64,000 nt of DNA. Source: Emticicia aquatica (lineage in GTDB: Bacteria; Bacteroidota; Bacteroidia; Cytophagales; Spirosomataceae). Within the stretch, counting starts at the first letter, position 1. Every line of letters begins with the position of its first letter. The position numbers and the translations under genes are program-made. The stretch is taken from contig NZ_CAKLPY010000002.1 in assembly GCF_923079645.1 (NCBI RefSeq), positions 1,612,001 through 1,676,000 of the forward strand. The letters are read 5' to 3'. Of this stretch, positions 45,624-55,476 are shown in pieces. The notes under the pieces were generated by a model. The model was not told the origin of the DNA, did no database searches, and saw only the letters and a list, made by a program, of their open reading frames with translations.

Positions 45624-45653
45624 AGGCTGTCTGAAAAATTCAGATGGCTTTTT
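45624..45653 (+). terminator. Terminator of the ECF locus
   Basis: Twelve-base arms (45624-45635, 45639-45650), fully paired if G-U wobbles are allowed, with a T-run after. Confidence 0.75.
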
Positions 45654-45829
45654 CAATTTTTAAATTCAAGCAGACCTAAGTTCAAATCAGATTATGATAT
45701 GGAAATTGTTTTTATGAATATTTTTAAACAAATATCTGAGGTTTTATATACTTTTGCACGCTGAAAAGTGCTTTTTTGATAGTAGAAAATATTTTTTTGA
45801 AATATTTTAAAAAAAATATCGTCAACTAT

Positions 45830-45859
45830 TTGACAAAACAAAAAAAGGATATAATTTTG
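45830..45859 (+). promoter_or_regulatory. Putative promoter of the tRNA-Tyr-Gly-Thr-tuf operon
   Basis: TTTG (TTG at 45830-45832), 19 bases, then TAATTTTG (45852-45859), a full match. The first tRNA begins about 60 bases later. Confidence 0.75.
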
Positions 45860-45920
45860 CACTCCAATTCAGCGACAAAGTTATTCAACATCGTTTCTGA
45901 AAAGGGTAAAGTAAACAAAA

Positions 45921-46003
45921 GGGGGTGTACCAGAGTGGCCAAATGGGGCAGACTGTAAATCTGCTAGCTTACGCTTACGGTGGTTCGAATCCATCCGCCC
46001 CCA
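45921..46003 (+). tRNA. tRNA-Tyr (anticodon GTA)
   Basis: Acceptor arms GGGGGTG/CGCCCCC, anticodon loop CTGTAAA with GTA, and a long variable arm as expected of class II tRNA-Tyr. Discriminator A. Confidence 0.95.
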
Positions 46004-46026
46004 CTCTTTAATTTAATGAAATACAA

Positions 46027-46099
46027 GCGGGAGTAGCTCATTTGGTAGAGCGATAGCCTTCCAAGCTATAGGTGGCGGGTTCGAGACCCGTCTCCCGCT
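46027..46099 (+). tRNA. tRNA-Gly (anticodon TCC)
   Basis: Acceptor arms GCGGGAG/CTCCCGC, anticodon stem ATAGC/GCTAT, loop CTTCCAA with TCC. Discriminator T. Confidence 0.95.
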
Positions 46100-46123
46100 C
46101 TTTTGAAAATTGCTCACTGAAAA

Positions 46124-46195
<72 letters not shown>

Positions 46196-46308
46196 CTTTT
46201 CTTGGTTTAATTAAGGAGTCTTCTCAGCAACGAAACAATTATGTTTCAACCGATTAGCATTAGTTTAAATTAAGTATATAAGAACAACAATAATAGACTT
46301 TATCAATC

Positions 46309-47496
46309 ATGGCAAAAGAAAATTTTGACCGTAGTAAGCCTCACGTAAATATTGGTACCATCGGTCACGTTGACCACGGTAAAACTACTTTGACGGCTGC
46401 CATCACGAAAGTACTTGCAGAAAAAGGTTTGGCAGAGAAGAGAGATTTCTCGTCAATTGACAATGCTCCAGAAGAAAAAGAGCGTGGTATTACTATTAAT
46501 ACTGCTCACGTAGAATATGCAACAGCCAATCGTCACTATGCACACGTTGACTGTCCTGGTCACGCTGACTACGTTAAGAACATGGTAACTGGTGCTGCTC
46601 AAATGGACGGTGCTATCCTTGTAGTTGCTGCAACTGACGGTCCGATGCCACAAACTCGTGAGCACATCCTTTTGGCTCGCCAAGTAGGTGTTCCTCAATT
46701 AGTTGTATTCATGAACAAAGTGGATATGGTTGATGATCCAGAATTGTTAGAACTAGTTGAAATGGAAATTCGTGAGTTATTATCATTCTACAAATATGAT
46801 GGTGATAATATCCCTGTAATTCAAGGTTCTGCTCTTGGTGGTTTGAACGGAGAGCCAGCTTGGGTTGCTAAAATAGATGAATTAATGGATGCTGTGGACT
46901 CATTTATTCCACTTCCTCCACGTGCAACTGACAAGCCATTTTTGATGCCAGTTGAAGACGTATTCTCTATCACTGGTCGTGGAACTGTTGCTACAGGTCG
47001 TATCGAAACAGGTGTAATTAACTCTTCTGAGCCAGTTGAAATCTTAGGTATGGGTGCTGAAAACTTAAAATCAGTTGTAACTGGTGTTGAGATGTTCCGT
47101 AAAATCCTTGACCGTGGAGAAGCTGGTGATAACGTAGGTTTATTGCTTCGTGGTATTGAGAAAGCTGATATCAAGCGTGGTATGGTTATTTGTAAGCCAG
47201 GTTCGGTAAAACCACATGCTCATTTCAAAGCTGAGGTTTATGTATTGAGCAAAGAAGAAGGTGGACGTCATACTCCATTCTTTAACAAATACCGTCCTCA
47301 ATTCTACTTCCGTACAACTGACGTAACAGGAGAAATCACGTTACCAGCAGGAGTAGAGATGGTTATGCCAGGTGATAATATCACTATCGAAGTTAAATTA
47401 ATCAGTGCAATTGCTATGGATAAAGGTCTTCGTTTTGCGATTCGTGAAGGTGGACGTACTGTAGGTGCTGGTCAAGTAACAGAAATCCTTGCTTAA
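46309..47496 (+). CDS. tuf: Translation elongation factor Tu
   Basis: A 395-residue GTPase that brings aminoacyl-tRNA to the ribosome. G1 'GHVDHGKTT', switch 2 '[12 protein letters not shown]', 'NKVD' and 'GSALGG' are all intact, and domains 2 and 3 are full length. It is co-transcribed with three upstream tRNA genes. A strong terminator follows instead of the tRNA-Trp-secE-nusG run found in many relatives. Confidence 0.98.
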   Translation: MAKENFDRSKPHVNIGTIGHVDHGKTTLTAAITKVLAEKGLAEKRDFSSIDNAPEEKERGITINTAHVEYATANRHYAHVDCPGHADYVKNMVTGAAQMDGAILVVAATDGPMPQTREHILLARQVGVPQLVVFMNKVDMVDDPELLELVEMEIRELLSFYKYDGDNIPVIQGSALGGLNGEPAWVAKIDELMDAVDSFIPLPPRATDKPFLMPVEDVFSITGRGTVATGRIETGVINSSEPVEILGMGAENLKSVVTGVEMFRKILDRGEAGDNVGLLLRGIEKADIKRGMVICKPGSVKPHAHFKAEVYVLSKEEGGRHTPFFNKYRPQFYFRTTDVTGEITLPAGVEMVMPGDNITIEVKLISAIAMDKGLRFAIREGGRTVGAGQVTEILA

Positions 47497-47518
47497 TTTA
47501 TTTTAAGCTGAAAATATA

Positions 47519-47547
47519 AAAAGCGTTCTCGAAAGAGAACGCTTTTT
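47519..47547 (+). terminator. Terminator after tuf
   Basis: Ten-base perfect arms (47521-47530, 47535-47544) around GAAA, with a T-run. Confidence 0.9.
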
Positions 47548-47619
47548 TGTTTTTATACATTTATGAAAAATTTGGCAAGTCATTTGCTATTTTTGCAAAT
47601 GAAGTAATCAAACCAATGC

Positions 47620-50139
47620 TTGAATATGAGTAAGACTAAAAAAGGACAAGGGAAAACTCTTACAAATAATATTAATAACAATATTAATAACGAAGTGCGG
47701 GAGGATGTAGAAGCCTCTTTATCTTCGGAGATAGGTTTTCTTGAAAAATTACCACAAATCAAACTATTAGTATTGTTTTCAAGTATTATTATCTTGATGC
47801 TTGCCTGGATCTATAAAGGTTTTATTTGGGGTAAGTACGCATATATGTTTAGAGATATTGGAAGTGATTCATATAATCTAATATATCCTCAGTTTTATCA
47901 TCACGCCAGTTACCTTGAAAAATTTGGTTCGATGCCGAAGTGGTCGTTTCAACAAGGATTAGGACAAAATGTTCACCCGTTTTGGTTCGACCCCATTAGC
48001 TCTGTATTATTCCTGATTTTTAAAACAAATAGTGCATCTGTAATGATTTGGATGCAGGTTATATATATGTTTTTAGCAGGTATTTTCTTCTTTTTATACC
48101 TGAAAAGTTTGCAGTTGAAAAATTTCCCTTCATTGATTGGAGGATTTCTTTTTACTTTTTGTGGCTATGTAATTATTGGGGGGACTTGGACTGTTGATAA
48201 ATTTCCTCTTGAGGTTTTACATGTTGCTCTATTGCTTTATAGTGTCGAACAATTGCTTTTTAGAAAGAATTGGATACTTTTTCCAATTGCGATAGCATTA
48301 GTTGGTATTCATCAACCATTTGATTTGTACTTATATAGTCTAATGCTCCTTGTTTATGTGACAGCCAGATATGCCGAAAAAAACTCATTGAAGACTTTAC
48401 GTTTCGCGAAGTATGCGGGCGTTTTCTTAGGACTAGGATTATTAGGTATTGGCTTAGGTTCTTTTCAAACGTGGAGCAATTTGCAACAAATGATTGATAG
48501 TCCACGCGTAAGTGGCAATTATTCTTATGGTTCTACACTTAAAAATATTCCAATCTTTAGCTTTGCAGAATGGAAAGAATACTCAACGGTTTTATTGAGA
48601 ATGTTTTCTAGCGATATTTTAGGTGATGGAAAAAGTTATAGTGGCTGGCAAAATTACATGGAAGCTCCTATATTTTATTGTGGTTTTTTGAGCTTATTAT
48701 TAACACCACAGTTATTCTTTCAGTTAAACCGTAAACAAAAAATCATATATGGAACACTTATAGGTCTTTGTTTGATACTTATTATTTTTCCTTATTTCCG
48801 TTATGCATTTTGGCTGTTTACAGGAGATTATTACCGAACAATTTCCCTACTAATTGTTAGTCTTTTGCTTTTTTATAGCATGAGAGCGTTAAATTATTTG
48901 TATGAAACTGGAAAAATTAACCTAATTGCTTTAGGAATAACTGCATTAGTCCTATTATTGATAATAAATACAGTTGCTTCCGAAGGGCAAATTGTTGATA
49001 AAGGACTTAAAAGTATAATCAATATTTTTATAATTCTTTACACTGGATTATTGGTTACGGCTCGGAATGCCAAACTTAGAGTTTTTGCTTTTGTATTGCT
49101 AGGCGTTTTTGTAATAGTTGAGGTTATATATTTTTCTTCAAACTCCCTTAAAAAACGTGATGCTTATACTAAACAAGAACTCAATGATACAAATGTAGGT
49201 TTTAAAGATGCTACAATCGAAGCCGTTGACTATTTGAAGAAGAAAGATGCGAATTTTTATAGAATAGAAAAAAATTATGCTTCAGGCACTGCAATTCATG
49301 GAAGTGTGAATGACGCTAAAATTCAAGAATATTATGGAACTCGTTCGTATCATTCCTTTAATCAATTAAATTATGTAAATTTTTTAGAAAGCGTAAAATT
49401 GATTAAAAAAAATGATGAAAATAGTAGCCGATGGCTTTTGGGTGTTTTTGCTTCACCAATTATCCAGCGACTTTGCGGGGTGAAATATTTTTTAACAAAG
49501 GATATAAATGCTTCTTATCTTCGTAATGCGAACCAAGATTCGGTAGCAATGTTTAAAGATGTGAAGATTTTTCGTATAAAAGATACTTTTCCTTTGGGTG
49601 TTACATTTGATAGTTATATTTCAAATGAAAATTTTGAAAAACTTGATTCTGTAAGTCGTCAGGCAATTTTGTTACAAACCGTATCTGTGACTAAAGATTT
49701 TCAAGCACGGTTGAAAGGTTTTAACGAAACTACATCGGCAAATTTACCGACGGGAGGTGTTACAATTGAAGTTTTAAAAAATTGGGTAGTCAAAGCAACA
49801 CAAGATACGCTCCAAATTAAAGAATTTCTACCAAATCAGATTAAAGGAGAGATTCAACTTAAAAATTCAAAAATATTATTTCTTTCCATTCCTTATGATA
49901 AAGGCTGGTCGGCCTCAGTTGATGGAAAAATGGCTAATATAGAAAAAGTTGATGCTGGTTTGATGGGGATTTTATTAGAAAAAGGAAATCATAAAATTGA
50001 ACTTACATTTGAGCCACCTTACGTAAAAGAAGGCACTTATTTGTCATTATTTTCAGTTTTACTTTTTGGGGTAGGAATTACTTTTTTTAATTTGCGAAAG
50101 AAAAAAAGTACAAAAAATCAAAGCCAAAAAATAGCATAA
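47620..50139 (+). CDS. YfhO family membrane protein (GT-C-like)
   Basis: An 839-residue protein. After a polar N-terminal 45 residues it has about twelve to fourteen hydrophobic helices, an outside domain of roughly 260 residues and a last helix near 'LSLFSVLLFGVGITFF'. The first loop 'DIGSDSYNLIYPQFYH' and the end part 'LSIPYDKGWSASVDGK' are typical of YfhO. Some members glycosylate teichoic acids; the role in Bacteroidota is not known. A -7-like TATTTTTG (47588-47595) lies upstream. It is followed by an MFS gene after 27 bases. Confidence 0.82.
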   Translation: MNMSKTKKGQGKTLTNNINNNINNEVREDVEASLSSEIGFLEKLPQIKLLVLFSSIIILMLAWIYKGFIWGKYAYMFRDIGSDSYNLIYPQFYHHASYLEKFGSMPKWSFQQGLGQNVHPFWFDPISSVLFLIFKTNSASVMIWMQVIYMFLAGIFFFLYLKSLQLKNFPSLIGGFLFTFCGYVIIGGTWTVDKFPLEVLHVALLLYSVEQLLFRKNWILFPIAIALVGIHQPFDLYLYSLMLLVYVTARYAEKNSLKTLRFAKYAGVFLGLGLLGIGLGSFQTWSNLQQMIDSPRVSGNYSYGSTLKNIPIFSFAEWKEYSTVLLRMFSSDILGDGKSYSGWQNYMEAPIFYCGFLSLLLTPQLFFQLNRKQKIIYGTLIGLCLILIIFPYFRYAFWLFTGDYYRTISLLIVSLLLFYSMRALNYLYETGKINLIALGITALVLLLIINTVASEGQIVDKGLKSIINIFIILYTGLLVTARNAKLRVFAFVLLGVFVIVEVIYFSSNSLKKRDAYTKQELNDTNVGFKDATIEAVDYLKKKDANFYRIEKNYASGTAIHGSVNDAKIQEYYGTRSYHSFNQLNYVNFLESVKLIKKNDENSSRWLLGVFASPIIQRLCGVKYFLTKDINASYLRNANQDSVAMFKDVKIFRIKDTFPLGVTFDSYISNENFEKLDSVSRQAILLQTVSVTKDFQARLKGFNETTSANLPTGGVTIEVLKNWVVKATQDTLQIKEFLPNQIKGEIQLKNSKILFLSIPYDKGWSASVDGKMANIEKVDAGLMGILLEKGNHKIELTFEPPYVKEGTYLSLFSVLLFGVGITFFNLRKKKSTKNQSQKIA

Positions 50140-50166
50140 TTCATTTTAATTTAAAAATAAGCTCTC

Positions 50167-51390
50167 ATGTCTGAAAAACGAAGTGCCGCTACAATTTTTG
50201 TTTTTATTACTGTTTTAATTGATTCGATTGGTTTTGGAATAATTATTCCAGTGATGCCTTCATTAATTTCTGAATTGGCTCATACAGATGTAAGCGGTGC
50301 GGCTCGTTATGGAGGTTTTTTATTTGCAGCTTATTCAGTTATGCAATTTATTTGCTCGCCGATTGTGGGTGGTTTGAGTGACCAGTTCGGACGAAGACCC
50401 ATTCTTTTAGCATCACTTTTTGGATTTGGTTTAGATTATTTATTGCTAACTTTTGCACCTACAATTGGTTGGTTATTTGTTGGAAGAATAATTGCAGGTA
50501 TTATGGGAGCTAGTTTTACTACGGCTGCTGCTTACATGGCAGATGTTAGTACTCCCGAAAAAAGAGCCCAAAACTTTGGAATGATTGGTGCGGCTTTTGG
50601 TTTAGGGTTTATAGTTGGACCAATTATTGGCGGAATTGCAAGTGATTTTGGTACCAGAGTGCCTTTTATGGTTTCAGGAATCTTAACTTTAATCAATTGG
50701 CTTTATGGCTATTTTGTACTTCCTGAATCATTAAAACCCGAAAATAGAAGGAAATTTGACTGGAAAAGAGCAAATCCTATTGGTGCGTTAATAAATTTAC
50801 GTCGCTTTCCGATGTTAATTGGTTTGATTACGGCGTTGTTTTTGGTATATATTTCTAACTTTTCTACGCAAGGCACTTGGTCATATTTTGCTAAAGAAAG
50901 ATTTAATTGGTCAAGTAAAGAAATTGGCTGGTCATTGACGTTCATCGGATTTATGATTGCTTTAGTGCAGGGAGGTCTCACAAGAATTGCGATTCCAAAA
51001 CTAGGAACTAAAAATGCCATTTATGTGGGTTTTACTTTTTCTATTTTAGGCTCATTTGCTTATGCTTTTGCTAATCAAGGTTGGATGATGTACGCAATTA
51101 TGGTTCCATTTTCGTTGGGAGGTTTAGCAGGGCCAGCCATGCAAGGCATTATTTCATCGCAAGTGCCAGCCAACGAGCAAGGTGAATTACAAGGTTCGCT
51201 CACCAGTTTAAATAGCGTTGCTGCAATTATTGGCCCAATTTTGATGACTTTTCTTTTTTATAAATTTACGGCGAAAGATGCTCCAATTTATTTTCCAGGA
51301 GTTGCATTTATGGCTGGAGCAATATTGACAGCAATGAGTTTGTTGTTGATAATCAGGACTTTAAAGAAAAATCCTAGTCATACAGAGTAA
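50167..51390 (+). CDS. MFS exporter of the TetA (TCR/Tet) type
   Basis: A 407-residue transporter with twelve hydrophobic segments. 'GGLSDQFGRRPILLAS' is the loop 2-3 motif and 'GIIIPVMPSLISEL' in helix 1 is typical of tetracycline-efflux-like members. Chromosomal copies often export other compounds, so a resistance role is not implied. Its stop is one base from the stop of the convergent CBS gene. Confidence 0.86.
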   Translation: MSEKRSAATIFVFITVLIDSIGFGIIIPVMPSLISELAHTDVSGAARYGGFLFAAYSVMQFICSPIVGGLSDQFGRRPILLASLFGFGLDYLLLTFAPTIGWLFVGRIIAGIMGASFTTAAAYMADVSTPEKRAQNFGMIGAAFGLGFIVGPIIGGIASDFGTRVPFMVSGILTLINWLYGYFVLPESLKPENRRKFDWKRANPIGALINLRRFPMLIGLITALFLVYISNFSTQGTWSYFAKERFNWSSKEIGWSLTFIGFMIALVQGGLTRIAIPKLGTKNAIYVGFTFSILGSFAYAFANQGWMMYAIMVPFSLGGLAGPAMQGIISSQVPANEQGELQGSLTSLNSVAAIIGPILMTFLFYKFTAKDAPIYFPGVAFMAGAILTAMSLLLIIRTLKKNPSHTE

Positions 51391-51391
51391 G

Positions 51392-52072
51392 TTAGACACT
51401 TAGGTATTTCATTAGCATATTATAACGTTCTTGCTCAATACTTTCGATGGGTTCGTGAGCGTAACTTGCTTCAACGATATAACCAAATCGCTCAAGTGTA
51501 GCAATAATCGAAGTAACACTTTCTCGATTAATTTTCAGTGTAAGGCTTGCCGAATCGTTACTTAGAAAAGTATTTCCTGAATAATAGCTACTCAAAATCT
51601 TAGCATTATCAGACTCAACTAAACGACTGATTTCGGCAAGCGAATAATCTCGGTTTTTAATAGAAACAACCAAAACAGCACCAGGCTCTTGACTTCCTAA
51701 TAATTCAGCAAATTTGCTATATAAATCTGCTGCAGTTATTGTTCCAACAAAATTTTGCTCTTCATCAACAACTCCAACAATTTGTAGTGGAATACCTCCC
51801 GAATAATATTTTGAGATTAAGCCCAAACACTCATAAATGTGTTGATAATCATACAAGAATATTTCGGAAAACTGCAACATTACTTCAGAAAGCTGCTTGT
51901 CTTCGTCATAATTCATCAAAACTTCTTCACTCACAATGCCAGAATATTTGCCTTCATTAGCAACTACTAATTGCCCAATGCGATTTTCTTCCATCCAATT
52001 TAAAGCATTTCCAACGGTATCCGATGGCTTTAAGATTGGTAATTCGTGGTTAATAATTTCAGCAGTTGTCAT
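51392..52072 (-). CDS. Two-CBS-domain regulatory protein (AcuB-like)
   Basis: A 226-residue cytoplasmic protein. Two CBS motifs cover about residues 1-130 ('LKPSDTVGNALNWMEENRIGQ' as LKPSDTVGNALNWM, then 'VDEEQNFVGTITAADL'). The rest has an ACT-like look ('VLVVSIKNRDYSLAEI'). Such proteins sense adenine nucleotides or similar ligands. It lies 26 bases after the alpha/beta hydrolase gene, so the two probably share a transcript. Confidence 0.82.
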   Translation of the reverse strand: MTTAEIINHELPILKPSDTVGNALNWMEENRIGQLVVANEGKYSGIVSEEVLMNYDEDKQLSEVMLQFSEIFLYDYQHIYECLGLISKYYSGGIPLQIVGVVDEEQNFVGTITAADLYSKFAELLGSQEPGAVLVVSIKNRDYSLAEISRLVESDNAKILSSYYSGNTFLSNDSASLTLKINRESVTSIIATLERFGYIVEASYAHEPIESIEQERYNMLMKYLSV

Positions 52073-52098
52073 TGGAGGCTAAGTTTTATAATTAAACG

Positions 52099-52872
52099 CT
52101 ATGCTACCACTTCTGTTTGAATTTTATCAAGAAAATTTTCGAGATAAATATTAAATTCAACTGGACGTTCCATCATTGGGGCATGGCAGCACTTGTCAAT
52201 AAAATATAATTCAGAGTTTTTGATTAGACGATTAAACTCAAAACCTACGTGAGGAGGTGTAATTGTATCATTTAAGCCCCAAATTAAACAGGTTTGAACA
52301 TGAATACTTTGGATTTCCTTGGCAATGTTATGTCTTTGAGCCGATTTAGCAATTTGTACGATATTCATACATTTTGGAATGCTCGAAGTAATTTCAAAAC
52401 ATTCATCAATCAATTCTTTTGTAGCAGTATTAGGGTCGTAAAAAGTGTATGAGACTCTTTCTCGGATGTATTCATAATTACCACGTTTTGGGAAAGAACC
52501 ACCCATCGTGTTTTCAAATAAACCCGAACTACCCGTCAACACTAACGCTTTGATACTTTCTTGATGTGCAAGTGTATAAAGTAAGCCAACGTGTCCGCCC
52601 AAAGAGTTTCCTAAAATAATGATGTCATCCAATTGTTTAAATGCCACAAATCGCTCGATAAATGATTGTAAACCTTCGAGGCTTGCTTCTCGCATAGGCA
52701 TATCATAAATCGGCATTACAGGAATAACAATTCTGCAACGGTGTTTGAATCCTTCAATAACATCATCAAAATTACTTAATGCTCCAAAAAGCCCATGTAA
52801 AATAAGTAAAGTATCACCTTGACCTTCGTCAATGTATTTGAATTCGCCTTCTTGTTTTATTTCGTAATTCAT
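52099..52872 (-). CDS. Alpha/beta fold hydrolase
   Basis: A 257-residue hydrolase. The oxyanion region is 'LHGLFGALSNF', the nucleophile elbow is 'GNSLGGH', the acid is in 'IWGLNDTITPP' and the His in 'CHAPMMERP'. The triad is complete and no signal peptide is seen. It groups by eye with the 2-hydroxymuconate/carboxylesterase-like branch; the substrate is unknown. Confidence 0.85.
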   Translation of the reverse strand: MNYEIKQEGEFKYIDEGQGDTLLILHGLFGALSNFDDVIEGFKHRCRIVIPVMPIYDMPMREASLEGLQSFIERFVAFKQLDDIIILGNSLGGHVGLLYTLAHQESIKALVLTGSSGLFENTMGGSFPKRGNYEYIRERVSYTFYDPNTATKELIDECFEITSSIPKCMNIVQIAKSAQRHNIAKEIQSIHVQTCLIWGLNDTITPPHVGFEFNRLIKNSELYFIDKCCHAPMMERPVEFNIYLENFLDKIQTEVVA

Positions 52873-52974
52873 TCGATAAATGTAAATTTCTAATTACTAT
52901 TATGTTTGTGTTGTACTAAATTTTTAAAATATACTGTTTTATTAAACAACGAATTGATAATTCTGAGAACCTAA

Positions 52975-53008
52975 TTGGTAAAAGGTATAATAATGCTTGG
53001 TATATTTG
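52975..53008 (+). promoter_or_regulatory. Putative promoter of the FAD oxidoreductase gene
   Basis: TTG (52975-52977), 23 bases, then TATATTTG (53001-53008), a full match. The leader is about 75 bases. Confidence 0.55.
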
Positions 53009-53091
53009 TGCTTATTAAAGACAAAATAGGGCTTTAAAATCGAATTTTCAAAACTTTTAATTTAAAAACGTCAAACCTTCAATAAAAGTTT

Positions 53092-54327
53092 ATGAATGAT
53101 TTTTCAACAGTAATCATTGGTGGTGGTATTTCAGGGCTAACTTGTGCTAAATATCTTAATGAAAAAGGGTATGGTTTTATGCTTTTAGAGGGGTCTGATG
53201 CTCTTGGTGGAAGAGTTCGTACTGATAAAGTAGATGGATTTTTGTTAGATAGGGGCTTTCAGGTATTGTTAACGAATTATCCAGAAGCAAAAAAAATACT
53301 TAATTATAATAATTTAGACTTAAAGTATTTTACTTCGGGGTCTATGATTAAAGCTGAAAAGGGATTTATGAAAATGGAAAATCCTTTTCGGAATAAAATG
53401 GCATACATCACAATGGCTTTTTCTTCGGTGGGTTCGTTGAGTGATAAACTTAAAATAAGAAAATTTGCCAATGATTTAGCCGAAATTCCTGATGAAGATT
53501 TTTTCAAGATGGATGCAACCGATACACTTACCTTCTTGAAAAATTATGGTTGGAGTGATAAAATGATTAATAATTTTTTCAAACCATTTTTTGGTGGAGT
53601 TTTTCTCGAAAATGACTTGGTGACTTCGAGTAATTTTTTTCAGTTTGTGTTTAAACAGTTTTTTAGAGGAGATGCTGCCATTCCTGCTGATGGAATTCAA
53701 GCAATTCCCGAACAAATTGCTGAAATGATTCCTAATAATCGCATTCGAAAAAATAGTCGCGTGAAAGGTTTTGAAGGAAATCAGATATTTTTAGAAGGAG
53801 GAGAAGTGCTAACAGCCGATAAAATAGTTGTCGCAACAGACCCGCATACAAGCGATGATTTATTGGGTGAAACAAATAAACGAACTTATAATATAACAAC
53901 TTGCACGTATTTCTCTGCCGAATCGTCACCGCTTAAAGGAGAAAAGTTTATCGCTCTAAATCCAAATCGTAGAGGAGTTGTGCATAATGTTTGTGTTCCG
54001 AGCGATATTTCGATAAATTATGGTAGTGCTGGTAAATCATTGATTTCGGTGAGTACACAAGGTTTGGATAGATTGGATGAACGAAACCTGACGAGTCGAA
54101 TCAAACGTGAATTATTTGATTGGTTTGGAGCTCAAGTAAATGTATGGAAGCATTTAAAAACTTATCATATCCCAGAATCGTTGGTACAATATCGTGCAGG
54201 AAGTGTAAAACAAGATTTAAAATTAGCGGATAATCTTTATCGTTGTGGAGATTATTTATCATATCCATCGCTCAACGCAGCTATGCAAACGGGTAGGGAA
54301 GTGGCAGGAATGATAATGGAAGCTTAG
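53092..54327 (+). CDS. FAD-dependent oxidoreductase (amine oxidase/phytoene desaturase-like)
   Basis: A 411-residue flavoprotein. 'VIIGGGISGLTCAKYL' and 'LEGSDALGGRVRTD' make up the FAD site, and the end 'YRCGDYLSYPSLNAAMQTGR' (as RCGDYLSYPSLN) closes it. It resembles plant-type renalase/desaturase-like proteins that often occur near carotenoid genes, but the substrate is unknown. Single-gene unit with its own promoter and terminator. Confidence 0.82.
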   Translation: MNDFSTVIIGGGISGLTCAKYLNEKGYGFMLLEGSDALGGRVRTDKVDGFLLDRGFQVLLTNYPEAKKILNYNNLDLKYFTSGSMIKAEKGFMKMENPFRNKMAYITMAFSSVGSLSDKLKIRKFANDLAEIPDEDFFKMDATDTLTFLKNYGWSDKMINNFFKPFFGGVFLENDLVTSSNFFQFVFKQFFRGDAAIPADGIQAIPEQIAEMIPNNRIRKNSRVKGFEGNQIFLEGGEVLTADKIVVATDPHTSDDLLGETNKRTYNITTCTYFSAESSPLKGEKFIALNPNRRGVVHNVCVPSDISINYGSAGKSLISVSTQGLDRLDERNLTSRIKRELFDWFGAQVNVWKHLKTYHIPESLVQYRAGSVKQDLKLADNLYRCGDYLSYPSLNAAMQTGREVAGMIMEA

Positions 54328-54343
54328 ATTGTAACAATCAAAA

Positions 54344-54392
54344 CAAACAAAAAGAGCAGCTCTGTAAAAATAAGAGCTGCTCTTTTTGTTTG
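54344..54392. terminator. Bidirectional terminator after the FAD oxidoreductase gene
   Basis: Twenty-base perfect arms (54344-54363, 54373-54392), one of the longest hairpins in the window. Confidence 0.9.
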
Positions 54393-54404
54393 TGTGTCAA
54401 TTAT

Positions 54405-55355
54405 TTATTGACCTATTTTTTCTAGTTTTTTATGAAATTTCCAAGAAACAGGAATCTCGTGTGCTGTTCGAGCAATACGTAAACGATATCCTCTGGCATT
54501 TCCTTCAACTTTATGAATACCACGCAAATTGATAACGAAATTTCTATGTAAACGCACAAATTGTGGATGTGCTGCCAATTCCTTTTCTACTTTGGCTAGT
54601 GGCGTTTGAATGGTTGTTTTTTCAACGCCTAAGAGGCTTTGCCAATAAAAATCAGTTGAATCTTTTGATGTTTCGGCATAAATCAATTGATTCGGAACAA
54701 GACTTAACTTTTGCCCGCTTTCACCAAAAACTAATACTGGAAATAAATGTTTGCTGGTTGGAGGGTTCAACGAATCAAGACTATTATTGATGTCTTCAGC
54801 AGTAGTTGAAAACTTAGCATGAAAGAGTTTTTGTTGAATAAAAGTAATAATTGTAATCGGAATGATACTAACAACTACCGCTTTTAGAATATCTAAAAAC
54901 TCAAAAGATGTAATTTTGAAAGCATTACTATAAATCATAATCAATGAACCTGTAATCAATATTGTGGCCGAAAGATGAATGATTTGTCGGCTAATTGTCC
55001 ATTGTTGGTCGTTATAAAAACTTGATAAAATTGCAGGCAAAACGAATTTTGCAATCAGCATGCCTATAAAAGCAACTAGTCCAAAACCGATTAAATATAA
55101 GGTTTTTGATTCGCTAGCAAATTCAGAAATTCCGAAAGGTTGTACGCCGATAGCAACGATAGCAACAAACAAACCCACTAAAAGAGAAATAATAAATCCT
55201 CTAATTGAGTTGATGGAAGTAGCCATTGGTTTTTTTAATGATAAGACTAAAGCAGTGATTTGTTTACTAATAAAAGCAAAAAACTGAGTGATTCCATTAG
55301 TGATACTGCGAAAAACATGGCTGAAGAAGCCCAAAATATTACGTAAAATGTTCAT
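54405..55355 (-). CDS. Membrane-anchored LytTR DNA-binding protein
   Basis: A 316-residue protein. Four hydrophobic segments lie between residues about 50 and 190. A LytTR DNA-binding domain follows (about 205-316), with 'LIYAETSKDSTDFYW', 'FVRLHRNFVINLRGI' and 'IPVSWKFHKKL'. There is no receiver domain, so it is a one-component regulator or relies on a partner. A target gene is not evident; the adhesin-like gene upstream is one candidate. Confidence 0.85.
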   Translation of the reverse strand: MNILRNILGFFSHVFRSITNGITQFFAFISKQITALVLSLKKPMATSINSIRGFIISLLVGLFVAIVAIGVQPFGISEFASESKTLYLIGFGLVAFIGMLIAKFVLPAILSSFYNDQQWTISRQIIHLSATILITGSLIMIYSNAFKITSFEFLDILKAVVVSIIPITIITFIQQKLFHAKFSTTAEDINNSLDSLNPPTSKHLFPVLVFGESGQKLSLVPNQLIYAETSKDSTDFYWQSLLGVEKTTIQTPLAKVEKELAAHPQFVRLHRNFVINLRGIHKVEGNARGYRLRIARTAHEIPVSWKFHKKLEKIGQ

Positions 55356-55476
55356 TTTAAATTCAATCTAGTGTTTGTTTAGCCTTAATTTTAGTGTTTT
55401 CTAGTACAAATCTCAAAAATTATACCAAAAACGGAGGGCAAAGATAGTATTTTGTTCTTAAAAAGTGTCATTCAAA

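Larger units (their letters stand above)
45587..45920. other. Intergenic region before the tRNA-tuf operon
   Basis: No gene is seen in 334 bases. In order: the terminator at 45624-45653; an isolated -7-like TACTTTTG (45749-45756) without a -33 partner, followed by a short GCAC/GTGC hairpin and six T; then a very A/T-rich tract (about 45776-45820) that could act as an UP-like element; then the promoter at 45830-45859. Confidence 0.5.

Noticed and set aside
45776..45958. Small plus frame overlapping the tRNA-Tyr promoter
   Set aside because: It runs through the promoter and into the tRNA gene and has no coding features.
50167..51390. Tetracycline resistance gene
   Set aside because: The protein is TetA-like only in its family motif. 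There is no mobile context or repressor, so a general MFS exporter is the safer call.
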